A stretch of DNA of 64,000 nucleotides from Nageia nagi (taxonomy: Eukaryota; Pinophyta): positions 129,704,001 to 129,768,000 of the forward strand of contig JBITNC010000001.1 in assembly GCA_050084985.1 (NCBI GenBank), given 5' to 3'. Below are positions 10,541-22,919 of this stretch, one piece after another (the first letter of the stretch is position 1; every line of letters begins with the position of its first letter). Position numbers and translations under genes: made by a program. The notes under the pieces were generated by a model that saw only the letters and a program-made list of their open reading frames with translations, searched no databases and was not told the origin of the DNA.

Positions 10541-13500
10541 ATGGTGAGTGAGTTGGAGGATTATTTGTGCTACATTCAAGCATTGATCTTGATGTTTACT
10601 CATGTTGCAAAGAAACTACTTAGTATAAAGGCCAAACTAGAGTAGACTATAGTCATTTCAGGAGGAAAGGCTGAGAAGCTATCAAAGATACATAAAGAGT
10701 ACTTAGAGAATGCCCCTATAGTAAACTAGATTGAGAGAAGAGTGCTTAATCACATGAATACCTAGAGAATAGATGTAGAAAGGATATTATTGCAACATGA
10801 GGAACCAAATATTATTGGTAAAGGGAAAATGATTTTGGCAAGCAACAACATCATGCTTAACTAGGGGTTGGCATATTTTATGCCATATGAGTCTTTCACT
10901 TGCCCAAAGCTATTTACTACAATTACATTAAGGAAAAGCCCAAAAGGCTACATTAGAAGGGTGTACATGGACCAAAATAAGGGCAAATAAGATTCAAATT
11001 ATTTTTTAGACACCTTCTTAGATTACTTCCCTACCTCCATTATGAATGCACTTGTGGTTCCAGATGATTGGAGCTTCCATGTAAAAATGCAAGTTGATTT
11101 GAGAAAGGAAATGTGTGATTTATATCAATATGAATATGAAATGATCAACTAGATCAATGAGACATATAACAATAATACCACCAAAATCCTATAGAGTTAT
11201 GATATTACATTATTTGAGAAAACTTAGGATAGAAAGATCCTACAAGCTTTGGCAATGATTCTTACATATGTGACACAAATTGAAGCTGATGAAGCTATGG
11301 TTAGGATGGCTTGCAACATTGTTGAAGGGGTATTCTATTATGACTTTATTGCATTCTTATCAAATGAAATTAGAATAAATATATTTAATATCAAGAAGGG
11401 AGATTTTAGACATTCCTCTTATCTATGGTGGTTAATTATCCACCAAAATCTATAATTTTTGGTTGATAGGGAATTTTATATAGTGTTGACAACCACTTCC
11501 ATAGCTTCTACATCAATTAACATGATGATGTTGGTACTTACCAAATTTCATGGCTCTCATTAAGATTTCATGGAGAAATGTTTTTCCCTAGTAATGAAAA
11601 TTCTCATGGGGAGAAATGTACATAGATTGCAGCAACTTAGCTGGGAAGAGTTACAAGGCAACAACAAAATTTGAGAATGGTATTTCTTAAAGAATAGGAT
11701 AATCATTTTGAGGTATGGATATTCTAAAACTCTCTTTTTTCTACCCAAATTTTTCACCAAGAAATTTTATTCTTCAGAGATGGGTAGACAAATGAGTGCA
11801 ATAAAAACCAAATATGGGTTAGGTGGTAATTTCAAGCTTGTACTCAAAATTCTGATTATAGAAGAAAGTTTTACATTAGTAGAAGTAAATTGTAAAGATA
11901 AGTTATAAAGTTTTATAGTTTATAACTTTAATTTTGAAGAGGTAGAAGATGATTGGATGTATGAACCTATAGGGGAATGTATAGAAATAATAAAAGCAAG
12001 TAAAAAATTTCTAACATTCAATCATGAAGCCTAGCCCCATATTGAATATTTTCCTAACCAAATCAGCAAGAAGCTAAAGCATCCCTAAAGTGAGAATTTG
12101 ATATTTTGGATAAGTCATAGATTTCCATAGAAGGTCTTAACAAGTATATATTATGGGATACTAGAAGGTAGGAATTTGTGTTAGCTTTGGAGGTCATTGC
12201 TTAGTTGCAAGATGAGTTGGGAAGAGGCTCCAACAAAATTAAATATTTTACTAAATATAGACTTAAGTATACCACCAAGGTGGTACATGTTGAAAATAAT
12301 CCTTTTGGTGAGTTTAAGCATGATCAATACTAGCATGCCCAATACATAAAAGACCTACTACTAGAAAAAGGGCAAACTTTTCCAAAAAAAATTCAAGGAA
12401 AGGCCATAGGAGAAGATCAACCACTAATGCAACAAGTAGAGTAGCTTTAGGAATCCATGAAAAGAAAATTTATAGAGGGTTCTAGCTTAAAGAAACCTTT
12501 GAAGAACAAAAAAGAGACACAAGTATTCATGGATATAGCTTTCGAGGAGTCTCCCCCCAAGAAACATAGAAAATTAAAGTTAATAATTAAAGACCCCACA
12601 AAAGAGTAGCAAGCCCTAAAGGAAAAGCAACCTATAAAAAGAAACCACTTGCACCCAAACAAGTCCAAGTTTCATCTTTTCATGTACAAGAAGATGAGTT
12701 AGAGCCAAGCATGGGAGAGACTAAACTCCTAGATGTGGAGACCCATAAACCCTAGAGTATAGACATAGTAGTATTTCAATATGCTCAAGAAGAGTAGGGG
12801 GATGAAGTGCAACAAGGGGGAGGAAATTTGTTTGGAGCTAGTGCAATCAAAGTAAGAGGAGATGTAGATAGAGATGGATATGATGATTATGATGATCCTA
12901 AGAAGAAGAAAGAATCCATCCCAATAGATAAAGCACCAAAGAAAAATGTGGCTGCTACAGAATAACAAGATAAAGAAACATAGAAAGAACCTACTATGGA
13001 AATAGTGAAGGAGATTCTTGCTTCAAAAACACCCATGTCTACTTTAAAAGTAGGTACATCTCATCATTCTTTAATTCCTTTTTCAACCACCTCAGGTGAG
13101 GAAGTAAAAACTATTTTTTCTACTCAAGTAGTAGAGCCCATTAATTGGAAAACATTAATTAATAAACTCTTTGTACTCCTATAGAAACAAGAAAGACTAC
13201 TAAGTAAAGTTGTAGATACATGGGATATTAAACTTGCACAGATTCCCTTCAAGGATGGGTAGCTAGATACAACCCTTGCCATCATTATAAATGTAAATAT
13301 GTAGAGTACATTGGTAGTATACCAATATAGGTTTTTGCTTAATACTTCCTTGGCTACTAAAAAATGCCTCCAGTTAATGGAGAACAAAATAGATAAACTA
13401 AATAAAAAGATTAAGCAACTCAAAGGAGATTGTTCTCATAAGGATAAAATGATGGTTAGATTACATAATCAAAATAAATAATTAATTGAAAAGTTAGTCA

Positions 13501-14420
13501 AGAAAAATCTTAAGCATGATAAGATCCTACAAGAATCTAAGGAAAATATGGAGACATTGAAGAAATAGATTGAAGAGCTCAAAGCTCAATCCAGTGTACT
13601 AGAGTAGAAAAAATCTTAGAAAATAGAAGAAGAGCTTAAAAAGATAGTAGTAGCTAATAAAGTTTTGATGATTACAAAGTAAAATTGCTAAAAATAATTA
13701 AAGGTTACAAGAAAAATTAGGTTTAGGTTGGATAGAAAAATGGTAATCCTATCCAAGCTATATTATTTGGAAAATCAAACAAAACAAGCCATACTTTAAT
13801 ATGATGCTCTGATAACACTCCACCAGTTAGCTCTAGAATCCCTAAGAGAAAAAATTGAAAAAATGTAGAGTTAGCTTAGGATGATAACAAATAAGGATTT
13901 GGACACTATAATTCCAAGGCCAAAGTAAACAATTTTGAGAAGAATCAAGGATGTTTGTGATTTGAAAGATTTGGCATTTACTTTAGACCTAGAAAAATAT
14001 CAATTAAAGGTAGAAATCAACTTTGTAAATATGTTCTTCAATTATTTAATACAATTAAAAGCTCCCAAACTATGGGAGGAACATGACGTACAAAGTAGTG
14101 TCAGCTGATGGGTGGAAAATATTAAATCATTCTTAGATAAAGATTTAGTAATAAATTTGTTTGAGAAGCAACTCTCAGACCTACAAGAAATGAGTGAGTA
14201 GGATCAAGAAGTAATTTCAAGATTTCTAAGTGCTGGCAAATTAGAGAGTATTCTAACAAGATTTAGAGCTAATATTACAAAGTTTCAAGAATACCTTATC
14301 TTGTAATAGGTAGATAATAAGGATTTATAGAGTTTATACAAGAAACTTTTACCTTTATTACCAATAGAATTGGTACCATAGGCACACTCCACCAAAGGCT
14401 ATACTTGGGTAAGTAAGCAA
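10541..14420 (+). pseudogene. Element B large extra 3' ORF, decayed (globular part, basic motif, acidic stretch, coiled coil)
   Basis: From the ATG at 10541 (MVSELEDYLCYIQAL) one frame can be followed to about 11690, broken almost only by TAG codons. It includes the open stretch 11249-11455 with MAMILTYVTQIEADEAMVRM. A frameshift near 11705 leads to GRQMSAIKTKYGLGGNFKLV (about 11780-11840) and FNFEEVEDDWMYEPIGECIE. Another leads to a Lys-rich part with a nuclear-localisation-like SPPKKHRKLKL (about 12550-12585), an Asp-rich stretch near 12870-12900, and a clear heptad-type coiled coil around 13375-13680 (IDKLNKKIKQLKG, then NMETLKK and IEELKAQSSVLE). The tail runs to about 14420, some 60 bases before the 3' LTR. 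I do not recognise a named domain. Extra ORFs downstream of integrase are known in long plant gypsy elements. A transposition accessory or host-interacting protein is possible, not shown. Confidence 0.7.
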
Positions 14421-15867
14421 GTGTGGTCAATAAAGGTTATATTCTTCAATAGGTTGAAGACCCCAAAGAGTTTCCAAAGGATTGTTATTCTTATAGAATT
14501 ACACTCTAAAAATGGTAATATTATTTACATTCATTATTCTTTTATTCATTCATTCCTTTCCTAATAAAACCCCTTCTATACTCCCTATTTCTTATTTCCC
14601 TTTCTTTTATTCGTAAATACTTGTACAAAATTTAGTCCTAAGTTTACATTATTTATACTTAGTCTTTTTCTTAATATTATTGCATTATATATTCCCTTTA
14701 GTTAGAATGTGATTTTGTTTAAGTAGTTTACAAGTCATATTTGTATTATTAGATATTAGTAAGTAAAGAGTCATTCAAAATCATCATTTTGTTATAAGAT
14801 ACGTGTTGTTCATGCATAGTTTAATGAGTCATGTTTGGGAAATGTGTATAAATCATAAGCTAAAGAATATCCATTTTGTAATATTGACTAAGTCATTTTT
14901 GGTTTTTTTTTAGTCCAATCTGGATCTTGTTTTTGATCATTATTGTATATAGTATTTGTATATCTATGGCAAGTACAAGCCTAATCTTAAGTCTTGTTAC
15001 TTAACTTTTAGTATTGAATAGTCCAAGGGTTAGTTTTTGATAATTATTGTACACATTCATTAGTTCTAGTTAAGTCATGTAATGGGCTTTATCATTAGAG
15101 TCAAGTGAAATAGGGCTCGTGAAAACTTAGAGTGATGTCATACTTTCTAATGGAAATTAGCTAGCTCCAGATAACTTAGTTAATAGGTGGTCCCAATGGT
15201 TCTTCATGATAGGAGTTATTCATAACTCTGTATTCAACAAACCCCACCAATTTTGAAATATGATGTAATACCTCTTTGGATAAATTGATGAGATAAACAT
15301 CTCTAGTTTCAACAATACCTGTTGATGTGTAATAAGACTTGCTAGGGACAAGTGAAGACTGTAAGAGGAGGTAAACACTTGGGTCCACTTAAATAAGAGT
15401 GTGTGACCCTTGGGACTCTTCTAACATGTTGAATATGACTCATTTCCATGTGGTAGTAGTAGTTCACTCTTAGGTTTGAATGATTATATATTCCTTCACC
15501 CTTATAGTAGTCAACATCAAAACTATAGAAGAATCATTTAATGATTACAAAGGGTTGGTAGGTCACCAATCAATTAATTAGATTAATTATGCATACTAAT
15601 ATGGAAGACTATACCTCATAAACATAGTAATAGTTCATAAGTGTCATGATCAAGAGATAAATGATGACTAATTGCAGCTAGGCAGGTAAATGATTGAAAG
15701 TCTATCAATTCTAAGAATCGAAGTTGCATCGAGACCATAATCCATAATTAGTTATAGTTATAGGTTTATTTGTACATATTGTAAATATTTATTTGTATTT
15801 AGTTCTTATTCAAATATGTAGTTGTACTTATTAATGTTGGGCAACAACCCATTTTGTAAGGGATCAT

Positions 15868-15875
15868 TATAAATA
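15868..15875 (+). promoter_or_regulatory. TATA box in element B 3' LTR
   Basis: TATAAATA followed by GTGG, at the position where the left LTR has GATAAATA. Plant LTR promoters commonly use this motif. No start site can be fixed from sequence alone. Confidence 0.5.
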
Positions 15876-16271
15876 GTGGACTATTAAAGGTACAAAAGGT
15901 GAAACATTTTAGAGAAGTCCACTATGAGAAGTGTTTTCATATATGATAATGCAATACTATGGTATTTTTACCTCTTCAATTTGTGGCTATTATCTTATTT
16001 TGTAATCATTATGTATGAAGTATCTTCCTAAATTATGGTTGTGTATTATGATTACAAGACCCCAAGAGTAAGGTAGTCATTTTATCCTTAATCTTGGATA
16101 TGGATTGCTTCTTGTACAGTGATGCTTGGGATGATTAGTTTTAGTTTACTTTCAATAGTTTAGATTATGATCTCTTTCCTATTACTCTTGACCTCTTTTA
16201 TCACTTTCTAGTTACTTTTGACCTCTTTCATAGATAGGAACCATCCTATAAGATAGATATTAAGCAAAAAA

Positions 16272-16809
16272 TGATGTGAATTCAGTTGCAAGAGACCAAA
16301 AAATGGGCTCCAATCACATAAATATGTTAACACAAAAGAAAACTTGGAAATGATCTTCTCCTCATTCTTAAATTCACAATATCTTTTTTAGGTCTATTAT
16401 AATGGATAATATAGAAACAAGGAGACTCTCCCTCAAAAATAATGAAAAGTATGAAAACCAAGACATTACTAAAAATATCAAGTTTCTAAAGATAGAAAGT
16501 CTCTAAAAATAGAAAGTTCCTCAGATTCTACTCAAACTAGGTATACAAGCCTAGTTAACATGGACTAAGGTGCAACCCAATTTATTCTCCTAAACAAATT
16601 CTACAACAAAAGATATTAAAGTCTACTTATTGGAAAATCCTAAAAAATAACACTAAAAGTTAATTTTGGAACACTAAATGATGGATTTATGCTAATAAAA
16701 AAACTTTCCATTTGGAAGCATGAAAACCCATATCTAGCTCTCCTCAAAATTTCAAGATGACTCGATAGTCAGATCAAGAGTTATGATCATTTTAAGGTGC
16801 ATCAAAAAA
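16272..16809. other. ~540-bp insertion in the element B 3' LTR
   Basis: The left LTR (about 3853) and a third, reversed copy of this LTR family (34363-36242) both lack this block, so it is an insertion here rather than a deletion elsewhere. CAAAAAA at 16265-16271 recurs at 16803-16809 and may be a 7-bp target duplication, although A-runs arise easily by chance. No terminal inverted repeat or coding sequence was recognised inside it. Confidence 0.55.
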
Positions 16810-16927
16810 CCCCCATGAGCACACTATTCCACCACTTTTTGATCTTTTAATAACCCTACTTTTGTTAGCAAATGGAGAACTATACCATACTAAACATTAA
16901 GGCTACATTATATTGATCAACAATTAC

Positions 16928-18130
16928 CTCTGATCATAATGCTAAGATTAGATTAAAAAAACTAGCAATTAAGTATATCATCTTAGGTGATTTTTGTATA
17001 TAATATATTTTAATGGTGCTCTTCTTACATGCTTAATGAGGCATGAAGTTGATATGGTCCTTCATCAAGAACATGATGGTGAATGTGATGGACACTTTAG
17101 TGCTAAATTTGTTTATCAAAATTTTCTTAGACTAGGTCACTATTGGCCTACTATGCTTGAAGATTGCAAATTGCATATTAGAAAATGTGAACAATGTCAA
17201 AAGAATTCAAGTCTTCAACCTTCTCCTTTTCATGCTTTGAATTTTATTGTATCTCCTTAGCCTTTTTCTATTTGGGAACTTGATTTTATTGGAAAAATTT
17301 ACCCTATTTCAAGAGATAACCATAAGTTTATCATTAAAGCTACATAATATTTCATAAAATGGGTGGAGCCTATATCCATGAAATCTATAAAAGGAGGTAA
17401 GATTATTGAATTTCTTATTAAGTTTATTATTTTTAGATATGGTGTGCCTTCTAAATTATTCATGGATAACGATACTAGCTTTAAAGGTAATGAAGTAAAA
17501 TAATTTTGTGCCTAATATCATTTTGAATAGAATTTCACTACCCATATTACCCTCAAGGTAATGGTTAAGATGACACTTCTAACAAGGTCATTAAGAGTAT
17601 CTTATCCAAAAATGTTACAAATCATGGTAAAGATTAGCATGAACAACTCCCTTATGCTTTGTGGGCCTATAGAATAAGTATTAGGACTTTTGTAGGGGAA
17701 ACGCCTTTCTTCCTAATATATGGTGATGAAATCATAGTTCCCTTTGAGCTAAAAATCCCATCTCTTAATGTGTCACTATATGGTCTTATTCTCAATGAAG
17801 ATAGAAGAAAAGCTAGATTAGCCCAGCTAGAGGTCCTAGATGAAAAGTCTCTAGAACACCTTCATATCTACCATTATAGAATTAAAAAAGCTTATAGCAA
17901 AAACACTAATCCTAAATAATTCAAAATTGGTGATCTAATCCTAAAATAAAACATAGCAAACATAAAAGCTCTGAAAAATGAAAAGAAAGGTAAGTTTGAA
18001 CCTAACTAGATAGGTCCTTACATTTTCATTGCAAATTATAGAAAAGGTGTGTATGAATTATCAATAATTGATGGTAAATAAGAACATAAACCAATAAATG
18101 TTATGCATCTAAAAACATTTTATGTTTGAT
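16928..18130 (+). pseudogene. Element A integrase remnant (continues from 2108)
   Basis: Coding sense resumes right after element B: HNAKIRLKKLAIKYIILGDF (about 16938-16996) leads into an intact zinc-binding region with HQEHDGECDGH and CEQCQ (about 17062-17202), including YWPTMLEDCK. The core has WELDFIGKI (about 17274-17300), a TAA in place of the residue before YFIKWVEPI (about 17345), and MDNDTSFKGN (about 17462-17491). A frameshift then breaks the part that should hold the third catalytic acid. GDEIIVPFELKIPSL (about 17722-17766) and the tail FKIGDLIL (about 17925) with a final segment near 18000-18130 are typical of plant gypsy integrase ends. Confidence 0.88.
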
Positions 18131-18666
18131 ATTTTTCCACAAAAATTATGCATATCTTCATTATTTCATACTAACATTTGAGAAAAATGAGCCTAAAACT
18201 TGGCAACACCTATCGCATTCCTAGAGACACCATTAGATTCTATTAATCCAAAAAGTTCCAAAATTGATCATCTTTTCCATATCATGTAAATCAATTAAAA
18301 AGGTATTTTTTCCTTTACTTTCATTTCATTTTCATAAAAATTTACTTATCAATAATGTTTATCAAAATATGTCAATATGGTATTTCATTTTTATTCATAT
18401 CATTGGCTTCTTTTGTAAGGAAGGGGTACTCTTATCAAAAAATCCATGGCAACATGGTGGCTTGGGAAATCAAGCTAATAATTCTTACCATTTGATTTCT
18501 TTATGAGGAAGGGTCAACCTTATCATTTGGTATCTTTGTAAGGAAGGACCATTCATATCAAAATCCATGGCAACATAGTGGATTGGGAAACCAAGCTGAT
18601 AAATACAAATTGTTTATCATTTTCTTTTATCTTAAAAGAATCAAAATATATTCAAATTGGGGAATT
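18131..18666 (+). repeat. Element A 3' untranslated region with a tandem duplication and polypurine tract
   Basis: No coding sequence. A ~68-bp segment beginning TTTGTAAGGAAGG at 18412 is repeated at 18535 (period 123), ending both times in CCAAGCTRATAA-like sequence; a partial third copy of the start lies near 18500. ATTGGGGAATT at 18656-18666, immediately before the LTR, is a good polypurine tract, the site that primes plus-strand DNA synthesis. Confidence 0.7.
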
Positions 18667-18735
18667 TATAAACACATAAAAAGGAATTTTGATTTAATTA
18701 AAATACTATTTTAGATATTTAAAATAATTTATTTA

Positions 18736-19000
18736 CATTGCTACATTTTAGTTATTTTACATCATTTAAGGCATCAATAAAATGCCCTTTGATGCTTTAT
18801 GCATTAGGGATTGCAAGTCTACATCAAAAATATATTTGTTTTGATTTTGAAACCTACAATGATGCATTAAATTATGCATGTGTCGATGCATTTTAATTAG
18901 TATTTTTGATGTTTTGATTGACCCCTGAAATGACTCTTTAATTAATGCTATTTCAAGTTTGTCTTGACATTTTGAATGATGCATTTTCTACTATAAATTT
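18736..19000. repeat. CACTA left terminal inverted repeat and subterminal repeats
   Basis: The inverted repeat occupies 18736-18777. Behind it, to about 18985, short motifs of the GATGCATT / TGCATCA type recur in both orientations (for example near 18794, 18862, 18886 and 18975). Arrays of short motifs next to the ends are the binding sites of the TnpA-type protein in known CACTA elements. Their use here is inferred. Confidence 0.65.
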
Positions 19001-19464
19001 TACTATATGGTCAACCATGCTAATGTTACATAGAATTCATGAATAATATCTCATTTCCATCTATGCTCTCTACTTCCTAGTGCCCATAGTGACCCAAGAA
19101 AATAATGATGTCTCAAGTGAAAGGCTAAGCAAAGAACCCTAACATGGTATACCAATATTGAATTAACTACAAGCATGTATATGCATTTTCACATTTCAAA
19201 TGGTTACATATGTAATCAATTGAACATCTTAAACATGAAAAAACATGTAATACATGTGATATATATATTATGTAATTGATTGGAAGTAATTTACAAATTA
19301 CAAAACATTCAAAAAACTATTATAATTCAAATTCATATGCAAGGCAACCTCAAACCACTAAAGAGATCAATATATATAATGTTCAATTACTCAAATGTAC
19401 AAGAAATATTTTAATCACCATTGTTATCATTTTCATCAAAAATATGTACAAAATGTATCCCTCT

Positions 19465-21793
19465 TCAATCATAATCAATTAAAAATAACATCTTTTCATC
19501 TAGTACATCTAGATAAAAAAATATTTGACTATAATGTTGTGGTAAAACATATGGCTCTTTTTCATGAGGTAAATATCGTTTAGAGTTGATTGCATAATAA
19601 CCACTAGGTATGTCATGCAATATTGTTCTTATGTTTACAAATCCTTCAAACCATTTACATTTAAATCCTACACATTTGAATAATCTAAAATTCAATTGTA
19701 TGATTTCTTGAATCTTCCCAATATATTGTATTTTTCCTTCTATCAAGTTTGTATCTTTTGTACTTGCACAACTTGATAAAAATCAACCATCACTCCATAG
19801 TAAAAGGTCATTCTATTACTATCATTATTTTCAATTCTAAAGTGTTTATTGTATGCCCACATTGCAAAAAAAAGATAATGTCTACACATATTTTTATGTA
19901 AATGTTATATTGGTGCAAGTATTATATTTATCTTAACAATATCTATATTATAAAAAATAAATAAACTTAGGTCCATAAGAATTAATGAATAATCACCTCA
20001 TAATTACATCCATCAACTATATTTAAAGCATCTTTGTAGGTCTTTCTTCTACACCTTTAGCTAATTTATCTTTGATTGCTTGCTTTATTCATGACCTTGG
20101 ACACTCTTTTGGAGGTATAGGTGTACTCCTTGGATGTTCACTATGAAATAAAATACGTTGTGTTGGAATTGCACTTCTTTTACTTTCAGACATTTCAATC
20201 CATTCTTTATAGCACTTGATATTTATCATGATAAAATGGTTTATAGATTCATATATGTCATGATCTATAATTTTTTTGAAGATATAAAATGAACTTATTA
20301 GTAATTATTGATTAGATTAAATCAAAATTGCATGTACATAATGCTTATATAAATTACTATTATATAAAATGTACTTAGTACCTTTATTAAGAACATATGA
20401 TCTCTCATTTATTTCTAAAACCTCCCCTTCTAATTTATCATTGTCTTTGTCTGCTTGTAACCATATTGTTGGAGTTGAATCATGAATTTGAGATAGAAAC
20501 TCAAATCACATGAAAAAAAAAAGACTTTTGCACAATATATCCCTCACATATAGATCCTTTTGGTCCTAACTTTTTTCTAACAAATCATTTGAGTACTTTA
20601 AAAAATCTTTCCATAAAAAACATGTTTCTAGTACTTATAACACCTTCTATATCAATATCATCTACTAGGTGGATCAATAGATGAACTTGTATATCTATAA
20701 AAGTAGCAGTCATTTCTTTTTCAAATTTATAAACAATTTCCATAATTTCTCTTCTCCATCTAGGGATTTCATTAACATGTATTTCCTTTGAAGTTAACCA
20801 CCTAGTTATGAAAATATAATTAATATCATCAGATGTATTAGAAATATATTGAAAAATACATAACAAAATAAATGCACTATATATTTTTATTGAACATTAT
20901 CCTAAATAGAATGAAATGCCTTAGAAATAATGATAATCAACCAATTACGTATCTTAAATCAATTGGTAAAGTTGTATATCCATGAATTGTAAGTGGAAAA
21001 ATAATTTGTAGCATAATTTATATTAATCAAAATATAAATGAATAAAATATATATGTGAATACAAATATATATATATATATATATATGAAGATTTTGATAT
21101 GCATATAATATGAGAATACCTTTAATAAGTTGTGATAACCATGAGATTTCATTCCTGTTATTTTCCCATCAACTATGAATACTTTTCTTAGAGATGATGC
21201 ATATCTCGTTGGTATTTTAATGGCTCTAACAAGATTATGTAGAATGTTAACTTCATCTTTATTTATAAGCCATGAGGCTAGAACAGGTGCATTTGTTGTT
21301 CCATCTAAATTTTTAGTTACCTAAAAGGTACATTTTATTTTGGTAGCCTTTAAGTCATATCTCACTTGAATACTATCTAATTCTTTGCTTGTTGTATACC
21401 AGTATAAAGAAGATACAACATTCTTTACAATATGCATATGATATAATAAATATGTCACTAATAAATCCTTCCAATATGGAAGATTATAAAATATGGATAA
21501 TTTATTCATACCTAAAAATATATGCAAATGTAAACATTTAATTGATAAAATAATTGAATTAATGACATGTTAAAAATAATGTTTGATATAGTATTTTATT
21601 AAATTTTACCTTGAGGTGAGTCATATTTTTTAACAATAACATCCTTTAGGTCTTCAACAATACCTTCCTCAAAGACTTTTATCCAACATTTTTCTTCACT
21701 TTCTTGGTACTTTTTCAACCAATCCAAAGGAGATGCATATTTGGGAGTTTTAGTGTGATCAATTTTACCATTAAAATGTGATTCATATTTCAA
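19465..21793 (-). pseudogene. CACTA tnp2-type transposase, C-terminal half (DUF4218 and DUF4216-like), decayed
   Basis: Read on the - strand from about 21793. FNGKIDHTKTP is the segment that precedes the LPYW block; SIFYNLPYWKDLL and HMHIVKNV (21321-21527) match the tnp2 LPYW...LDVMHIEKN block. NAPVLASWLINKDEV and IPTRYASSLRKVF (about 21130-21300) follow. IQVHLLIHLVDDIDIEGV and MERFFKVLK (20585-20866) correspond to DUF4218. GYYAINSKRY, EKEPYVLPQHYSQIFF and LFLIDYD (19465-19746) correspond to DUF4216 near the C-terminus. Gaps between blocks are introns or decay. The N-terminal catalytic half (Transposase_21 type) was not found upstream, where sequence turns extremely AT-rich, so the gene is probably truncated as well as broken. 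Confidence 0.85.
21065..21086. repeat. (TA)n microsatellite
   Basis: About eleven AT dinucleotides in a row within the transposase region, most likely in an intron because it separates two conserved coding blocks. Confidence 0.8.
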
Positions 21794-21837
21794 AACTCAT
21801 GATCAATTTGAGCATTAAACCCTGACTTGACTCCTAA

Positions 21838-22200
21838 CCTTAACATTATCATTATACGTATTAACATAAGTACATTAACATTAACAAATCATTAATGATA
21901 TCATAATATTAAAATTACATTTTATTAATTTAATAGTATTTATAAATTTAATTTTTTTATGAATCAATCTAAATTATTTATGTATTTTTAAAAATATTTA
22001 ATATTTTTAAAAGTAAATATTTATGAATTTAATATAATATTTTTTAAGTTTTTTTTATATAAATATAATTTTAAATTATTTAATATTTTAATTATTTTTA
22101 AAATTATTTAATATTTTAAGTATTTTTAAAATTATTTAATGTAATATTTTATTTTTGGTTGATGTTTTTTGCATTTTTTTTATTTTTTAATCATGATGTA
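21838..22200. other. Extremely AT-rich stretch inside the CACTA element
   Basis: Almost only A and T, with short imperfect repeats of the TTTTTAAAATTATTTAATA type (about 22070-22142). It lies where the N-terminal half of the transposase would be expected. No coding sequence was seen. In 22200-22920 I see only the start of telomere-like motifs (ACCCTAG near 22652, TTAGGGTTT near 22667). Confidence 0.7.
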
Positions 22201-22919
22201 GTGCTACATCAAGTAATGCATCAAGATGATCATGCAATCATAAAAAATAAAAGGGACATACCCCCCATGCCCCACTAACCATTCATTCAGTCGAATATAA
22301 CAAGAGGGATAGGGCACGAGAGGGATAAGGCATGAGAGGGACAAGGTAGAGAGGGACAAGGCATGAGAAAGGGGGATATAAGGGTCAAATTTGGACAAAA
22401 TCTAACTATTTTCTATTAAATCCAAGTTAGGTTTGTCATATTCATAACTAGATTCAAAGGTAAGTATACTAAATCCAATTTGTTTACTTTTTAAAGTATT
22501 TTTACAATAAATATTTAACATTTTTGAATGGAAATAGAATATTTTTACATGTATTTGATATTTTTTATATCAAATTATAAAAATACAAAAAAAACTTCCA
22601 AAATTGAACAAAAATAAAAAGCCTAAATCTTAGAAACATGAAAACCCTAGACTCTAGATAAAAAATTAGGGTTTACAAAATTAAACGTAGGGTTTGGAAA
22701 AAAGCTAAGGTTTACAAAACTAAACTTAGGTTTAAAAAAATTCCAAAATTTGCAAATTAGGGTTTTGATTTTGTTGTAAAAATTTAAAAAAAAATTGAAA
22801 AATTCATTAAAAAAAATACAAAAACATACTAAGAAATCCTATAGCTCCTCCTTTTTTTTGTCTTTGTTATATGAAAATGACCATATGATCTTCATTTGTG
22901 TAAAAGTTTACAATTAATG

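Larger units (their letters stand above)
14483..16922 (+). repeat. 3' LTR of element B
   Basis: Starts TGTTATTC at 14483 and ends GATCAACA at 16922, followed by the target duplication ATTAC. It aligns to 2114-3964 except for an insertion at about 16272-16809. The bases just before it (about 14461-14482, AAAGAGTTTCCAAAGGAT) are a weak, pyrimidine-interrupted polypurine tract. Confidence 0.93.
2109..16927 (+). mobile_element. Element B: 14.8-kb Tat/Ogre-like Ty3/gypsy retrotransposon nested in element A
   Basis: The element is bounded by the 5-bp direct repeat ATTAC at 2109-2113 and 16923-16927. The LTRs are 2114-3964 and 14483-16922; both end in GATCAACA, the right one starts TGTTATTC and the left TATTATTC (TG decayed to TA). 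The interior holds a primer-binding site, gag, protease, an RNase H-like domain upstream of RT, RT, RNase H, integrase and a 3.9-kb additional ORF before the 3' LTR. All are decayed. Very long LTRs, an additional RNase H and an extra ORF are known traits of the Tat/Ogre group; assignment to that group is inferred from these and from the integrase tail and RT sequence style. The LTRs have diverged visibly, so the insertion is old, yet younger than element A. Confidence 0.93.

Noticed and set aside
19276-19583. + strand open frames of 68 and 62 codons
   Set aside because: They are antisense to the DUF4216-like part of the CACTA transposase, which has the recognisable motifs.
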